Below, one piece after another: positions 49,901 through 56,594 of a DNA stretch of 64,000 nt; position 1 is the stretch's first letter; every line of letters begins with the position of its first letter. Source of the stretch: Amyelois transitella (taxonomy: Eukaryota > Arthropoda > Insecta > Lepidoptera > Pyralidae). Below the pieces are notes generated by a model. That model ran no database searches. It had not been told where the DNA came from and saw nothing but the letters and a program-made list of their open reading frames with translations. The stretch covers positions 6,309,501 through 6,373,500 of the forward strand of contig NC_083506.1 in assembly GCF_032362555.1 (NCBI RefSeq), written 5' to 3'. Made by a program: the position numbers and the translations under genes.

Positions 49901-52900
49901 AATTTAAATTTAATTTAACAGTGTTGATCGTATAGCGCCATAGCTTTTCAGAATAGTTTTCGAAAAGGTTGTTTACCGCTACCACCCTGGAGCCTCAACC
50001 AACACAAGCGGTAAACGCTCACACTGATTCGTGATTTCGAAATACTATATATAATATTATAAATAGTAATGAGTATGGTGTTTATTGTATGTGTGAATAA
50101 CCAAAGCGCCATTCACGCATTTAAGTAAATAAAAATAAGCAGCTGGCAACATGCTTGCGACCCTCATTGAAGCGGAGATAAGACACCATTGCCTTTGTAA
50201 AATTTCATTGCGTTAATCTTTATCGTTTATGGAATACCTATCCAAGAGTCTCAGATACACGAAAAGGTCATGCCAACCTTTTGTAGACACAGAGATTGCA
50301 AAGAAGATAACAGTAAAAAGAATGACATACAATATGAAAATGTTATAACTGTAATCGTTCGATATTTCTATATGGAAGCATTTATAAATACAACTTTTAT
50401 TGGTTTTTATGAAATAGTCATTTTGCATGGAACGATAATTTAAAATATTGTTGTTTTTTAATTTTGCCTGTTTGTAGATGAAAATACCTCAAAAATTTAT
50501 CGTTACGATGGTATAGATACAGGTGTATATCGTGTTGCTCATACACAATTATCATGCGATTCTTAAAATAATCTGGATATTTATTTTAAACAGAAATATG
50601 TGAACGGAAAATTATAAGCTCCATATTATCTCATATCTACTTATCAGAATTTATGGTAAACAAATTAAGTAGTATTAATGGTATAATCCCGGTCTTTTTT
50701 TTTCCAATACGGGGCTTCCAGGACTTGACTGACTTTGAATGCACAAAAAAGCGAAAATAACGAAAAACAAGTATTGCAACAGATACTTATATGTTCAACC
50801 AAAATAATATATATATTTATTTCTTATCTCTCTGTACAATACAAACAGAAACGGCTAGATCAATTTGGATATGACTTGCGCTATTCACTTATTTATAAGA
50901 CTTAGGTACTTACCTGATAAAGATTAATATTACTTAAGATTTTTTTTTAAATCTGTAAACGGTATATGTTTGAGTTGAATGGCCTTAGACCCCATTTCAT
51001 CTGCGACGAATCCATAAAAGAAATGAAAATATCCATAAAATTTTTAAAATTCGAATGTTTTGTTATTTTTCAGACCGTTTCTGTTTCACGGCAATTTTCA
51101 TGATTACACGTTCTCCATTATTTAGGTGATATTATTATGCCAATTATTCTGCGTTATGTGAGCGCACGCAAATATTTAATACAGAATAGGTTATTTTTAA
51201 ACAAGTATCACCTTGAATGGTATTTATCTTTGACTGTACTTATGTTCTAACTGAAACTACTGAAATAGATCGGGATCAATCACCGAGATTAGCACGCTCG
51301 TGATTCAAGCCAACGAATATTCCAGAGTTCGATGATTTATTGTTTATTGCAATAGAAAAATTAGGAAATACCACTACACTAAGTATTTAAGTCAAATGCA
51401 TAAAGAGTCTCCTCTTACTTATCGTGAAGCTATATGAATCTTGTGTTATTTGTCTCTATATACATATTTCTTTATTTTGGGTTCAAGCCAGAAGTTAAAT
51501 CATATACTTTAAACTAAACATGAGATTTGTTTCAGAATCAAATAGATTCTAAAATCGATCGATGAATTTTATTGTTCGTGTAAGGGCCGAACTCTACTTA
51601 CATGCTGTATAGGTATTTAAAATGTTAAGATGGTATATGTAAAATAATAGTTTTCACGTATCTAAATCTCATTTTTTATTATCATCCTCACTGTTTCCAA
51701 TAATGTTTCACTAGAAACCCACCTATTTCTGTAATTAAGTAGTCCGCAGCATAACACTCTATTGATTTATATTATAATGGAAATTATGATAAAAATATAA
51801 TAAAAAGAAAACATTAATAGAATAATATATTCTCCAGAAGAAAAAAGTCATACTACATGTATACAAAATTATAAACAGGAGCATTTAATGCAGTAATTGT
51901 AGTATAAAGGTGCTACTTTTATTACTTACTGCTGAATTTCTTTGATTCTAGTAAAATAATAGTAAAAACTACATAGAATACGACCTCGGCTGTCCTGGTT
52001 TTATGAAAAATCTGATTATTTTCCATATCTTTTTATTCAGAAATTGATTAGTATAGCTTGATGGCTGCTGACTATATCTGCTAGTACTTGGATATCTTAA
52101 TGTGCTGCTGACTGTATCTGCTACACTTAAGTCCTCATAAAATACAAATTTGCACTATTGTATAAACACTTCCTACAATACAAATTTGCGAATATGGCAT
52201 CATCATTGTTAACACGCACTCTGTTCAATATTATGTGCAAATTAAACTCGTTTATCGTGAAATTCAATTACCATGTACCAAAAATATGTACCTACTTCAT
52301 GTCATCTTAAACAAGGAATACCCAGAATAAAACATTAGTTATGTATACGTAAGCACCCATTATGTACCTGTTTTGTTTTTTAGTAATGTTGTATATCCGA
52401 AAAATAACGTAAATTGTAAAGAATTCTTTCTCCCCCGCAAGCATACGAGCTCCAACCGTGCTAAATAAAAATCTCCCGTTAATTTCTGTTCCTATGGCAA
52501 TTTTGAGAAATTCTATCCATCCACACCTCTAGATTTAGGAAATCTACAAACCAAATTTAAAATGTCTTTATCTAATGGTTTGTTTTGTTAAAGATATTAT
52601 AGATTGAACCAAAATATATCATTTACAATCAAGCTTTTATTGTACTGCATACACATACATACATATGGTCACGTCTATATCCCTTGCGGGGTAGACAGAG
52701 CCAACAGTCTTGAAAAGACTGAATGGCCACGTTCAGCTATTTGGCTTAATGATAGAATTGAGATTCAAATAGTAACAGGTTGCTACCCCATCGCCTAAAA
52801 AAGAATCCCAAGTTTGTAAGCCTATCCCTTAGTCGCCTTTAACGACATCCATGGGAAAGAGATGGAGTGGTCCTATTCTTTTTTTTTATTGGTGCCGGGA

Positions 52901-55900
52901 ACCACACGGCACAATTAAATGTATAAAAGTGTGTAAAAAATTTATTGTACTGCAAGCTCTAATATCACACACTGTAGCCAAAATGTGTCTAAGAGTGTTC
53001 ATTAGGTATACGTATATTTATTTCTTGGTTTTATTTGTGCCATAACATATCTTATAACCTACCTATCGTAGATTAAGACTCATTGAAGGAGATTTTACTC
53101 TTCTAACTCTAACGAAACTATATAAGATAGATACTTAATGTACAGCTTTCATATTCATCTATTCATACGTCATAATATTTTTTTGTATCATTATGCAAAT
53201 ATTGACGTAACCATAGATTTTCGCTTTATTTGTTAATACACACATCAATCTTGCACACACTCTTGTGAAGTGAAAATGAAGTTAAAGGATGTTATAACAT
53301 CTTTTTTTATTTAGGTAATTATTTTTTACTAGCTGTTGCCCGCAACTCCGTATGCATGTTATTGGAGGTTGTAATATGAAGGTTAAGGTTATTAAATATA
53401 CTTAAATTCACCAAAATAAATTTCAACGAAATTTGACATTACATAGGATATAATTTGGATTAACAAAAAATACTTTATATCTCGAAATTCTCACAGCTGA
53501 ACGTGGCCTATCAGGCTCTTAAGACTGTTGGCTCTGTCTTATGGTATAAGAATATAGACGTGACTATATGTATGTATGTAATTCTTACAGCAGCGAAGCC
53601 CCAGAACACATACAATTGACAGCAAATATTTAATAATCCGTACTAATATTATATAAAGAAAAATATTCGTATTTTTCTTTGTAACGAATAAACTCAGACA
53701 CTAATGGACTGATATATCATTAGGTAGAACAACTTTAACTTAGACGTAATTTCCATACATATTACAGAGTAGCTGGTCCCTTTAGCTTCTACATCACATG
53801 ATCTTCCATTTTTTTTTCGCCAAAAGAAAATGCTGGTCAGATTGAACATCTTTTGTTAAGACATCTTTCCATAACTCGGATGATTTAGCTGGTCTATAAT
53901 GGTTCTGTATCAGGTGTTCCAGATCTTCGATTGATCTAAACCAACAGAAAAGGATCATCAGGTTCTACAACGTTTTAACACGTCTTTTCCATAATTCTGA
54001 TGACTTAGCTGATCTATATCTTTAGCTGAGTTGTGTTATAGTTAGACGTCAGCTGTTTCAGATTCCAAAATAAATTTAACCCTATATGTTGGCCAGGTAT
54101 AAGAGCTATTACAAAAAAACATTCAAATTCGATCAGTAGTTCCGGGGATTAGCATGAACAAACATACAATCAGAGACTTTTTTTTCAAATTCGTGCTCGG
54201 TTACTATTTCTTAATCGTAATATTATTCTTTTGAAAATATATCCAATGTACAGACAAAATTCACTTACTGTTTTATTTTATGAATTGATTCTACATAAAT
54301 AAACTAAGAATCATTTTTAAAACACTTACCTGCTGCGTGATCACCATCACAGCATGGTGACATTATAAAAAATGGCATAAAATTGCATTGAAGTCTTATC
54401 AATATTTAAATAATATTCTTAATGATTAATTAGCCGTCTTTCTGTCACTTTTTTCTTCATAAAATAATAATAGTACATACAATACATAATACAACAAACT
54501 TAACAAATCGGCTTGTACTCGTTGCTGCCAGTAATGTGAGGATGGCCTCAAGGATGTGAAAGATCCGGCTTACACATTAATCCGTTCAAGACTACATGCA
54601 AGTGAGAGCACCTAGTTGACACTTAGAAAGCGTTGTTTATGAAGCTGTTGAAAGTTAAATGTACCAAATTTGCGAACTTTGTTTGATGAGTTTCACACTC
54701 AGCCATTTTTTACGCTCATTACACGCATATTATTATGACAAATCTTATACATGTATGTCCTTATGTGTTATTATGAATAATTCGGTTTTAGAATTATACT
54801 GTAAATCATTATTAATTTTATCAGTTTATCTCTCAATTTAATATTTATCCATAAGCTTTGTAATGAAACATAAAGATCATATAATAACAACATACAGTTA
54901 AGGAAAGTTTCTCCGAAATTTAGCATAGTAAATGTAAAAAACTCGATTTACGAAACAAATATGTGTGGTATTTTAAATGAACAACCAGCAGAACATTACG
55001 TAGCGAGAGATTACTGACTTTCTTTGTTAAAAAGTGGAAAATCTACGAACTTACGTCCTTAGTCATTCAATATTATTTTCTACGTGGTTTGTTTATTTTT
55101 TATGATTGATTTCTCTCATTTGTCGGTGATAACGAGCTATCGCTTACCCTATGTTGACTGTAGGCGGCTATTTATAACTAAATTAATTCATAGATCAAAA
55201 TGATTAACGACTATTTCAGTAGTGACGGTGTTCTAGTTTCGGGTAATGACTTAAACAATTTTACACCGCACCACAATTATATAGTTAACAGTTGTAAAAT
55301 AAGAGCTGTTAAGCACTTTGTATTCCTAATAGAATCAGTATACGTGTGCACCTGTTGTTTTTCTTCTTAAATGAAAAATAATTAAAAAGTATATTTTTAT
55401 TGTTATACAGATACAGATGTTGTATAGATATTGTGTACCTTATTTATTAATAAAAGTTTTTAAAACAGAGCCGTGCGTCAGTAGATGTGACGACAAGGAT
55501 CACACCAGTACCAAATTTGGCCATATAAATACATTTTCGTGTAAAAGGATGGTTCAAAAGGTCAAGGTTTTGTTTGGTTTGTAGGATTTAAAAAAATACT
55601 TTTTGAATACGTGCGTGCGTGCATACCTACTTACTTTTATTAAGGTCTTATTCTGCTTGTAAAAATATACACACCTTAATATAGATCGCGGCGTGTTTTT
55701 CCCGGAACAAATAAAAAATTGAATTGTACCACTCCATCTCTTTCTCATGGATGTCGAAAAAGACGACTAAAGGATAGGCTTATAAGCTTCAGATAAATTT
55801 TTTTTGGCGATGGGCTAGCAACCTGTACTATTTGAATCTTAATTCTGTCATTATGCCAAACAGCTGAACATGGCCTAACAGTATTTTCAAGACTGTTTGT

Positions 55901-56594
55901 TGACTCTGTCTACCCCGCTAGGAATATAGACGTGAGTATATGTATGTATGTTATAAGTAAATTAATACACAAGCAAGACATTACTTCTAAAGCTCTACAA
56001 AATGACCAACCTTAACTTTTCTGACTTTGCTATTCATAATGTTATATTCGAAATGTAAGGTAGAAAGACTAGCCCCCGTAGCATGGCAAGCGCGATGCAG
56101 TTTTTATCGCGCGAAAAATGATCGCCGTTTCGCTTTTTATTATGACATAAAACGGGACAGCAATAGTTTTTCTTGTGATAATAACGGCGTCGCGCGTGCT
56201 ACGGTTGCTGGGTCCCACTTATGATCACTAGTATCCAAGAGAGTTCAAATCAAGATAATAAGGTTTAGTCGCCTCTTATGACGCCTATAAAAAGAAATGG
56301 AGTAATGGTATTCTAAAGGACCGAGAAGTACACGGCGCTTAACAATACAAATAAGTCTTAATGACAACATTGAATTGATTATTTAAAAGGAAAATTTCTT
56401 TTCATTTCACAGACGCTTGCTTGCGATGCCAAGGTGAGAGCAAGAAGGATTCGTACGGCAAGCAAGACTGCGTGGTGGTGTGGGGTGAATGCAACCACAG
56501 CTTCCACTTCTGCTGCATGTCGCTGTGGGTCAAACAGAACAACCGCTGTCCTCTTTGCCAACAGGAGTGGTCCATACAGCGCATGGGTAAATAA
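25830..56594 (+). CDS. Roc2: Roc2 / RBX2 (RNF7) RING-H2 subunit of cullin-RING ubiquitin ligase
   Basis: Two coding exons, 25830-25980 and 56413-56594, join in phase 1 (the split codon gives Asp51) to a 110-residue protein; the human homologue has 113. RBX2 proteins dock on a cullin, mainly Cul5, and recruit the E2 enzyme. The diagnostic [20 protein letters not shown] strand and cullin-binding segment is at residues 25-44. The RING-H2 zinc ligands are visible as TCAIC, CLRC, C/H in GECNHSFH, and CPLC. The C-terminus [11 protein letters not shown] is family-typical. The linker after CLRCQ is slightly longer than in human. The donor GGGTAAGT and acceptor TTTCATTTCACAG are good. The 30,432-bp intron contains both Tret1 genes on the other strand. 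The identity is very secure; the intron size assumes correct assembly. Confidence 0.95.
25986..26768. other. 5' part of the Roc2 intron, nothing recognised
   Basis: AT-rich intron sequence without repeats or exons that I can identify. Confidence 0.5.
26769..27062 (+). mobile_element. tRNA-derived SINE, head internally deleted
   Basis: GACCTCTGGCATAGGTTCCC, then TTCAAGTCCTGGCCAGG (B box region), TCTGATTGGCCTGGATTTTG, GATGTTTATCTATATAAGTA and CTCAATCTGTTTAATTTGTCC. The same body occurs in the reverse orientation at 32783-33310. The A-box part of the tRNA head is missing here. Confidence 0.8.
27063..28022. other. AT-rich intron sequence with one R1 copy
   Basis: No exon. The only identifiable element is the R1 copy at 27432-27690. 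Confidence 0.5.
27432..27690 (+). repeat. R1 SINE-like repeat, near full length
   Basis: TGCCATGTGGTTTTTGGCAG head, GAACCACTCC, CAACCTGTCACTATTTGAAT, and GTCTACCCCGCAAGGGATAA end. It is diverged, with a small duplication (CCTGAAGCCAGTGGCC) inside. Confidence 0.75.
28023..28028 (-). other. Candidate polyadenylation signal of short Tret1
   Basis: AATAAA on the minus strand, about 213 nt downstream of the stop codon at 28241. Confidence 0.35.
28241..29509 (-). CDS. Tret1: Tret1 short form, exon 3 (transporter core)
   Basis: Starts [16 protein letters not shown] after the acceptor TTTACAG. An in-frame ATG 42 bp upstream lies in the intron and is not a start. It contains membrane spans 2-12 in one exon, as does the paralogous exon 35304-36560; the two proteins are highly similar through the whole exon. 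Confidence 0.94.
   Translation of the reverse strand, partial: ASWVGSLMPLAALAGGVIGGPLVDYIGRRRTILFTAPPFFIGWILIGAATTVHMILAGRIICGLCVGVGSLAFPVYLGETIQPEVRGTLGLFPTAIGNVGILLSYLAGKYLDWSQLAYLGAALPIPFFVLMIMIPETPQWYVSRGLPEEARKSLQWLRGKNTKIDDEMSDIAMINAENEASDSGIRDLFNIKYLKSILISLGLMTFQQLSGINAVIFYTVTIFQMSGSALDENLSTIIVGVVNFLSTFVATALIDRTGRKVLLYISSVTITVTLIILGTFFYVQHDLKLDVSTLGWLPLTCLMVYLVGFSLAFGPIPWLMMGEILPAKIRGAAASICTAFNWLCTFTVTKTFINILDGIGPAGTFWLFGCICFVGLFFVVVCVPETRGKSLEQIENKMMGRETPRTRRMSSIANIKPLPSGC
28241..31626 (-). CDS. Tret1: Facilitated trehalose transporter Tret1, short form (3 exons, 491 aa)
   Basis: Exons (minus): 31626-31540 (29 aa), 29931-29812 (40 aa), 29509-28241 (422 aa and stop). All junctions are phase 0 with CAG|GT donors and CAG acceptors. 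It is a major facilitator superfamily, sugar-porter protein with 12 expected membrane spans that moves trehalose across the plasma membrane by facilitated diffusion. Seen motifs: leader [10 protein letters not shown]...KYTFSQ, as in the short Drosophila Tret1-1 isoform; SGYTSPAL before span 2; IGRRRT (about 95-99); PETPQWY (about 204-210); [49 protein letters not shown]; and the Tret1-typical tail [10 protein letters not shown]. Length fits Drosophila Tret1 short forms (about 490). Paralogue of 35304-40807. Exact sugar specificity is inferred from the family. Confidence 0.93.
29685..29745. repeat. Perfect 28-bp inverted repeat in Tret1 intron
   Basis: Arms 29685-29712 and 29718-29745 are exact reverse complements with a 5-nt TTAAT loop. 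The AT-rich arm begins ACTCTTTAATACTTTG. It lies in the 302-bp intron between exons 2 and 3. The pre-mRNA would form a long hairpin there. No flanking target duplication was seen. Confidence 0.85.
29990..30072 (+). repeat. R1 repeat fragment
   Basis: CAATTCTATTATTAAACC, AAACAGCTG, then CCCCGCAAGGGATAAAGACG and a TATATGTACGTGTATG tail, with an internal deletion. Confidence 0.65.
30143..30564 (-). mobile_element. Non-autonomous Helitron, long form (422 bp)
   Basis: Reverse complement begins TCACTTCATAGTATAAAAC and ends CCGGGGCGGGTCGCTAG, with a perfect ACCCG/CGGGT 3' hairpin. It has the same ends as 6345-6528 but more than twice the length, so it may be nearer the parent form. It lies in intron 1 of short Tret1. 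It has no coding capacity. Confidence 0.75.
30618..30703 (+). repeat. R1 repeat fragment (tail end)
   Basis: GACTGTTGGCTCTGTCTACC and CCGCCAAGGGATATAGAAGTG, then a TATGCATATATG tail. 5'-truncated. Confidence 0.7.
31540..31626 (-). CDS. Tret1: Tret1 short form, exon 1 (MKIL leader)
   Basis: 87 nt encoding 29 residues, [10 protein letters not shown] to KYTFSQ, ending exactly at CAG|GTGCGAG. I found it by matching the known leader of short Drosophila Tret1 proteins. Phase 0 fits exon 2. It sits 1.6 kb from exon 2, across a Helitron and R1 fragments. Confidence 0.9.
31627..31800 (-). promoter_or_regulatory. Presumed promoter/5' UTR of short Tret1
   Basis: Upstream of the MKIL ATG (minus strand) there is CTTTATATGAACAG about 45 nt away and GGTATAAATTG about 125 nt away, either of which could act as a TATA element. 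The region also holds the foldback at 31823-31854. No initiator can be fixed. Confidence 0.3.
31823..31854. repeat. Perfect 13-bp foldback upstream of short Tret1
   Basis: ATGTCATGGGTAT and ATACCCATGACAT around a 6-nt loop, about 200 bp upstream of the Tret1 short-form ATG. Confidence 0.65.
32370..32490 (-). repeat. R1 repeat, diverged
   Basis: ATTCAAATAGTGACAGGTTG, CTAGCCTAGC, TTTTATGACATCCATG, TAGTCCTATTC and GTGCCGGGAACCACACGGCA in minus orientation. The tail half is missing. Confidence 0.7.
32783..33310 (-). mobile_element. tRNA-derived SINE interrupted by an R1 element
   Basis: Minus-strand head GACGGCCTCTGTGGTGCAGC and GGTTCGAATCCCGGCCAGGG (B box) at 33310-33240, body TCTGATTGGCCTGGGTTTTG, GATGTTTATCTATACC, and 3' body ending near 32783 (AATCTGTGTAATTTGTCC). 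The R1 element at 32893-33147 is inserted within the body. The tRNA-like head is not a functional tRNA: there is no acceptor pairing. Confidence 0.88.
32893..33147 (-). mobile_element. R1 SINE-like element with TSD and 5' inversion
   Basis: The target duplication ATAAGTACTA flanks it (32883-32892 and 33148-33157). A CATACATACATACATATGG tail is at the left. From 33094 to 33147 the 5' part (GTGTGGCTCCCGGCACC to CCATCTCTTTCCCA) is inverted relative to the rest, compared with 52650-52941 and 22069-22336. Such 5' inversions are typical of twin priming during LINE-driven insertion. Confidence 0.88.
33311..35104. other. Between the Tret1 genes, nothing recognised
   Basis: AT-rich sequence with no exon, RNA gene or identifiable repeat. 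It belongs to the Roc2 intron. Confidence 0.5.
35105..35110 (-). other. Candidate polyadenylation signal of long Tret1
   Basis: AATAAA on the minus strand about 194 nt downstream of the stop codon at 35304. Confidence 0.35.
35304..36560 (-). CDS. Tret1: Tret1 long form, exon 4 (transporter core)
   Basis: Starts [16 protein letters not shown] after the acceptor TTGTTTTCAG; the first ATG in the frame (36539) is internal. Membrane spans 2-12 are uninterrupted. It aligns end to end with exon 3 of the short gene, except for the variable loop near residue 400 and the C-terminal tail. Confidence 0.94.
   Translation of the reverse strand, partial: KTWVGGLMPLAALVGGLSGGPLIEYLGRRMSISGTAIPFFVGWMLIANAYNVPMVFAGRALCGVCVGIVSLAFPVYLGETLQPEVRGALGLLPTAFGNTGILLAYFVGSHLNWSNLAFFGAALPVPFFLLMLLTPETPYWYVSKGRVEDARKSLQWLRGKNANVDKEMRDLTRLQADSNLMGGNVVGQLFSRRNMPALLIALGLMIFQQFSGINAVIFYAESIFEMSGSSIDKNLASIIIGLVNFVSTFIATALIDRLGRKILLYISSTSMIITLIALGAYCYLKIAKVDVSAYGWLPLACLVIYVLGFSVGFGPIPWLMLGEILPAKIRGTAASISTGLNWTCAFIVTKTFHNLSEAIQMHGTLWLFGVICLIGLLFVIFFVPETRGKTLEEIELKLTGGSRRVRNIKSSKPSQNGC
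35304..40807 (-). CDS. Tret1: Facilitated trehalose transporter Tret1, long form (4 exons, 634 aa)
   Basis: Exons (minus): 40807-40733 (25 aa), 38220-37762 (153 aa), 37189-37076 (38 aa), 36560-35304 (418 aa and stop). All junctions are phase 0; total 1,905 nt. It is a sugar porter of the major facilitator superfamily; the transporter core starts near residue 179 ([11 protein letters not shown]). Motifs: [73 protein letters not shown]. The first 178 residues form a hydrophilic, Ser/Thr/Glu-rich cytoplasmic extension, as in the long Drosophila Tret1-1 isoform; [10 protein letters not shown] in exon 1 echoes the MGKLKEKL segment there. The C-terminus lacks the SSIANIKPL tail of the neighbour. 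Further small exons in the large intron 1 cannot be excluded, but phases fit without them. Confidence 0.92.
36713..36959 (+). mobile_element. R1 SINE-like element with internal inversion, TSD
   Basis: The target duplication ATGGTATACCT flanks it (36702-36712 and 36960-36970). Inside, 36747-36775 and 36792-36820 are 29-bp arms with two mismatches: the CCATGGGAAAG region is present once inverted and once forward. The rest is ordinary R1 (GACTAAGGGATAGGCTTATA, GTCTACCCCACAAGG). It lies in intron 3 of long Tret1. Confidence 0.85.
37076..37189 (-). CDS. Tret1: Tret1 long form, exon 3
   Basis: 38 residues, [11 protein letters not shown] to DINTEE, after the acceptor GTTGTTACAG and ending at GAG|GTGAGG. 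It contains the first membrane span and SGYTSPAL. Homologous to exon 2 of the short gene (40 residues) with the same phases. Confidence 0.93.
37762..38220 (-). CDS. Tret1: Tret1 long form, exon 2 (cytoplasmic N-terminal extension)
   Basis: 153 residues from [15 protein letters not shown] to [10 protein letters not shown], open throughout and bounded by the acceptor TTGTTCTCAG and the donor CAG|GTGAGT. It is rich in Ser, Thr, Arg and Glu, with [11 protein letters not shown] (casein-kinase-like acidic serines) and no membrane segment until LFLW. No ATG occurs near its start, so it must be preceded by a coding exon. Confidence 0.9.
38237..40732. other. Intron 1 of long Tret1
   Basis: No additional exon recognised. 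Contents: a (TA)n run at about 40230-40251; an LTR-like block at 40100-40230 (TATAAAAGGGGG followed by AATAAA 85 bp on); the RFX-type palindrome GTTGCCAGGCAAC at 40328-40340; and a GACCGCTTCGCGGTC palindrome near 40350. A GCGCCACC...GGGCGCTAG inverted pair lies at about 39798-39893. Confidence 0.5.
40328..40340. promoter_or_regulatory. X-box-like palindrome GTTGCCAGGCAAC
   Basis: Matches the RFX X-box pattern GTTRCC-N-RGYAAC with a 1-nt spacer, perfectly symmetric. It is in intron 1 of long Tret1, about 400 bp downstream of the first coding exon. Functional use is unproven; chance is possible. Confidence 0.3.
40733..40807 (-). CDS. Tret1: Tret1 long form, exon 1 (start)
   Basis: 25 residues [20 protein letters not shown]...STEM from an ATG in context ATCAAGATGA, ending at ATG|GTATGT. 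Phase 0 fits exon 2. Supported by similarity of the MGKIM.YLK segment to the MGKLKEKL region in long Tret1-1 proteins. Confidence 0.8.
41256..41265 (-). promoter_or_regulatory. TATA box of long Tret1 (candidate)
   Basis: TATATAAAAC on the minus strand, about 450 nt upstream of the first coding ATG, in a locally GC-rich context (41280-41340, with runs such as GGCGCCGCGGCGGCG). The expected start site is about 30 bp downstream, near 41234. It fits a promoter of the long form; no initiator was identified with certainty. Confidence 0.4.
41398..41565. repeat. Diverged tandem duplication (about 96-bp unit)
   Basis: GAATAGTG...CTGCAAGACTGGGCTCGACG recurs as GAATAGTG...CCGCAAGACCGTGCTCGACG about 96 bp later (starts 41398 and 41494). 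The unit contains several AGACTC/AAGACT words. It lies just upstream of the GC-rich Tret1 promoter region. Confidence 0.6.
41617..41676. repeat. Perfect 28-bp inverted repeat
   Basis: Arms 41617-41644 and 41649-41676 are exact reverse complements (core CGCAAAAAGAAACGGTTTA) with a 4-nt ACTC loop. The outer nine pairs are A:T runs. No flanking duplication was identified. Confidence 0.85.
41876..41992 (-). repeat. R1 repeat, strongly diverged
   Basis: AATCACGTCTTTGTCCCTTA, AAAGCCACGTTCAACTG and ATCCTATTCTAACGTGC follow R1 order in minus orientation, with a large internal deletion. Confidence 0.6.
42273..42365. repeat. Short duplication of 35 bp
   Basis: GCCACTTTGCACACATAG with CACAGCTGCTGAGTGCC recurs 58 bp later as GCCACTGCACACATAG with AACACAGCTGCTGCGTGCC. 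No gene nearby. Confidence 0.6.
42905..43030 (+). repeat. R5 repeat copy
   Basis: ATCCTCACCTCTATGGCGAG, GGGGCGCCTTTTGACCATGA and TCCAAGATTGGGTATTCAG. Related sequences stand at 44866-44990 and 62740-62890, with fragments near 1055, so this is a dispersed family. Its class is unknown. Confidence 0.5.
43098..43140 (-). repeat. R1 scrap
   Basis: GATGGAGTGGTCTTATTCG and AAGTACCAGAAACCAGACAG resemble the R1 5' end in minus orientation. Very short. Confidence 0.4.
43141..44299. other. Roc2 intron, nothing recognised
   Basis: AT-rich sequence without identifiable exons, RNAs or repeats. Confidence 0.5.
44300..44470 (+). promoter_or_regulatory. Promoter-like site with E-box and TATA box
   Basis: A GC-rich stretch (44280-44380) ends with CCCACGTGTGTGTG (E-box CACGTG). 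TGTATAAAAAGC follows near 44400, and an ATG near 44461 ([10 protein letters not shown] then stop) lies about 60 nt after the TATA. No long frame or clear donor follows on the plus strand. On the minus strand a donor-like GAGTAAGTAT is present near 44485. Possibly an unrecognised transcript start inside the Roc2 intron. Confidence 0.3.
44866..44990 (+). repeat. R5 repeat copy
   Basis: GGTTATATACTCACCTCCCT, GGGTGCGCCTATAACCATGA and TCCTGGATTAGCGACTCTC correspond to the blocks of 42905-43030. Confidence 0.45.
44991..52636. other. Roc2 intron, no exon recognised
   Basis: 7.6 kb of AT-rich sequence. The 111-codon open frame at 45192-45527 has no recognisable domain or splice context. Noted: a 25-bp palindrome (49878-49928), a 10-bp inverted pair GTTTACCGCT/AGCGGTAAAC (49971-50016), and a 20-bp word repeated 40 bp apart near 52064-52122 (GCTGCTGACTATATCTGCTA). 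No microRNA that I recognise. Confidence 0.45.
49878..49928. repeat. Near-perfect 25-bp palindrome
   Basis: Arms 49878-49902 and 49904-49928 around a single base, two mismatches, starting ATCAACTCTGTTA. The centre is an alternating AAATTTAATTT run. Confidence 0.7.
52650..52941 (-). mobile_element. R1 SINE-like element, full length reference copy
   Basis: The 13-bp target duplication TTATTGTACTGCA flanks it (52637-52649 and 52942-52954). Minus orientation: the tail CATACACATACATACATATG is at the left; then CCCTTGCGGGGTAGACAGAG, CTTGAAAAGACTGAATGGCC, TCGCCTAAAAAAGAATCCC, GGAAAGAGATGGAGTGGTCC and GTGCCGGGAACCACACGGCA at the right. 292 bp, non-coding. Long TSDs and a simple-repeat 3' tail indicate target-primed retrotransposition. 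Confidence 0.9.
53331..53494 (-). mobile_element. Helitron-like 3' end fragment
   Basis: CTAGCTGTTGCCCGCAACTC after TTTTTA is the reverse complement of a ...GGGCAACAGCTAG|T terminus, the other common Helitron 3' end in moths. Its 5' limit cannot be set; an R1 fragment follows. Confidence 0.45.
53497..53582 (+). repeat. R1 repeat fragment (tail end)
   Basis: CAGCTGAACGTGGCC, GACTGTTGGCTCTGTC, and AGAATATAGACGTGACTATA with a TGTATGTATG tail. Confidence 0.7.
53637..53760 (+). mobile_element. Helitron-like 5' end fragment
   Basis: TCCGTACTAATATTATATAA after an A matches the 5' ends at 1687 and 5024. No 3' hairpin was found downstream. Confidence 0.4.
53840..54175 (+). repeat. R3 repeat, uninterrupted copy
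   Basis: CTTTTGTTAAGACATC, GGTTCTGTATCAGGTGTTCC, CAGATTCCAAAATAAATTTA, GGCCAGGTATAAGAGCT and GATCAGTAGTTCCGGGGATT. It contains a partial internal duplication of the TCTTTTCCATAA...TTAGCTGATCTAT part. It acts as the empty-site reference for the Helitron at 5024-5606. Confidence 0.7.
54176..55688. other. Roc2 intron, nothing recognised
   Basis: AT-rich sequence; no exon, RNA gene or clear repeat. The 60-codon frame at 54659-54841 has no support. Confidence 0.5.
55689..55950 (+). repeat. R1 SINE-like repeat, near full length
   Basis: GTTTTTCCCGGAACAAAT head, ACCACTCCATCTCTTTCTCA, GGCGATGGGCTAGCAACCTG, CTGTCTACCCCGCTAGGAAT, and a TATATGTATGTATG tail. It lies about 460 bp before Roc2 exon 2. Confidence 0.82.
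56265..56340 (-). repeat. R1 scrap before Roc2 exon 2
   Basis: TTTAGTCGCCTCTTATGACG, AAAGAAATGGAGTAATGG and CCGAGAAGTACACGGCGC follow R1 order on the minus strand; strongly diverged. Confidence 0.55.
56413..56594 (+). CDS. Roc2: Roc2 coding exon 2 (RING-H2)
   Basis: Encodes residues 51-110 from DACLRCQ to RMGK and the TAA stop. It holds most zinc ligands. This exon is much more GC-rich than its surroundings, a sign of coding constraint. No AATAAA lies close behind; the first convincing one is at 57571-57576, suggesting a roughly 1-kb 3' UTR. Confidence 0.95.

Noticed and set aside
52064..52122. 20-bp word repeated 40 bp apart as a CRISPR-like or regulatory array
   Set aside because: Only two copies with one mismatch and no third unit; likely a small local duplication.
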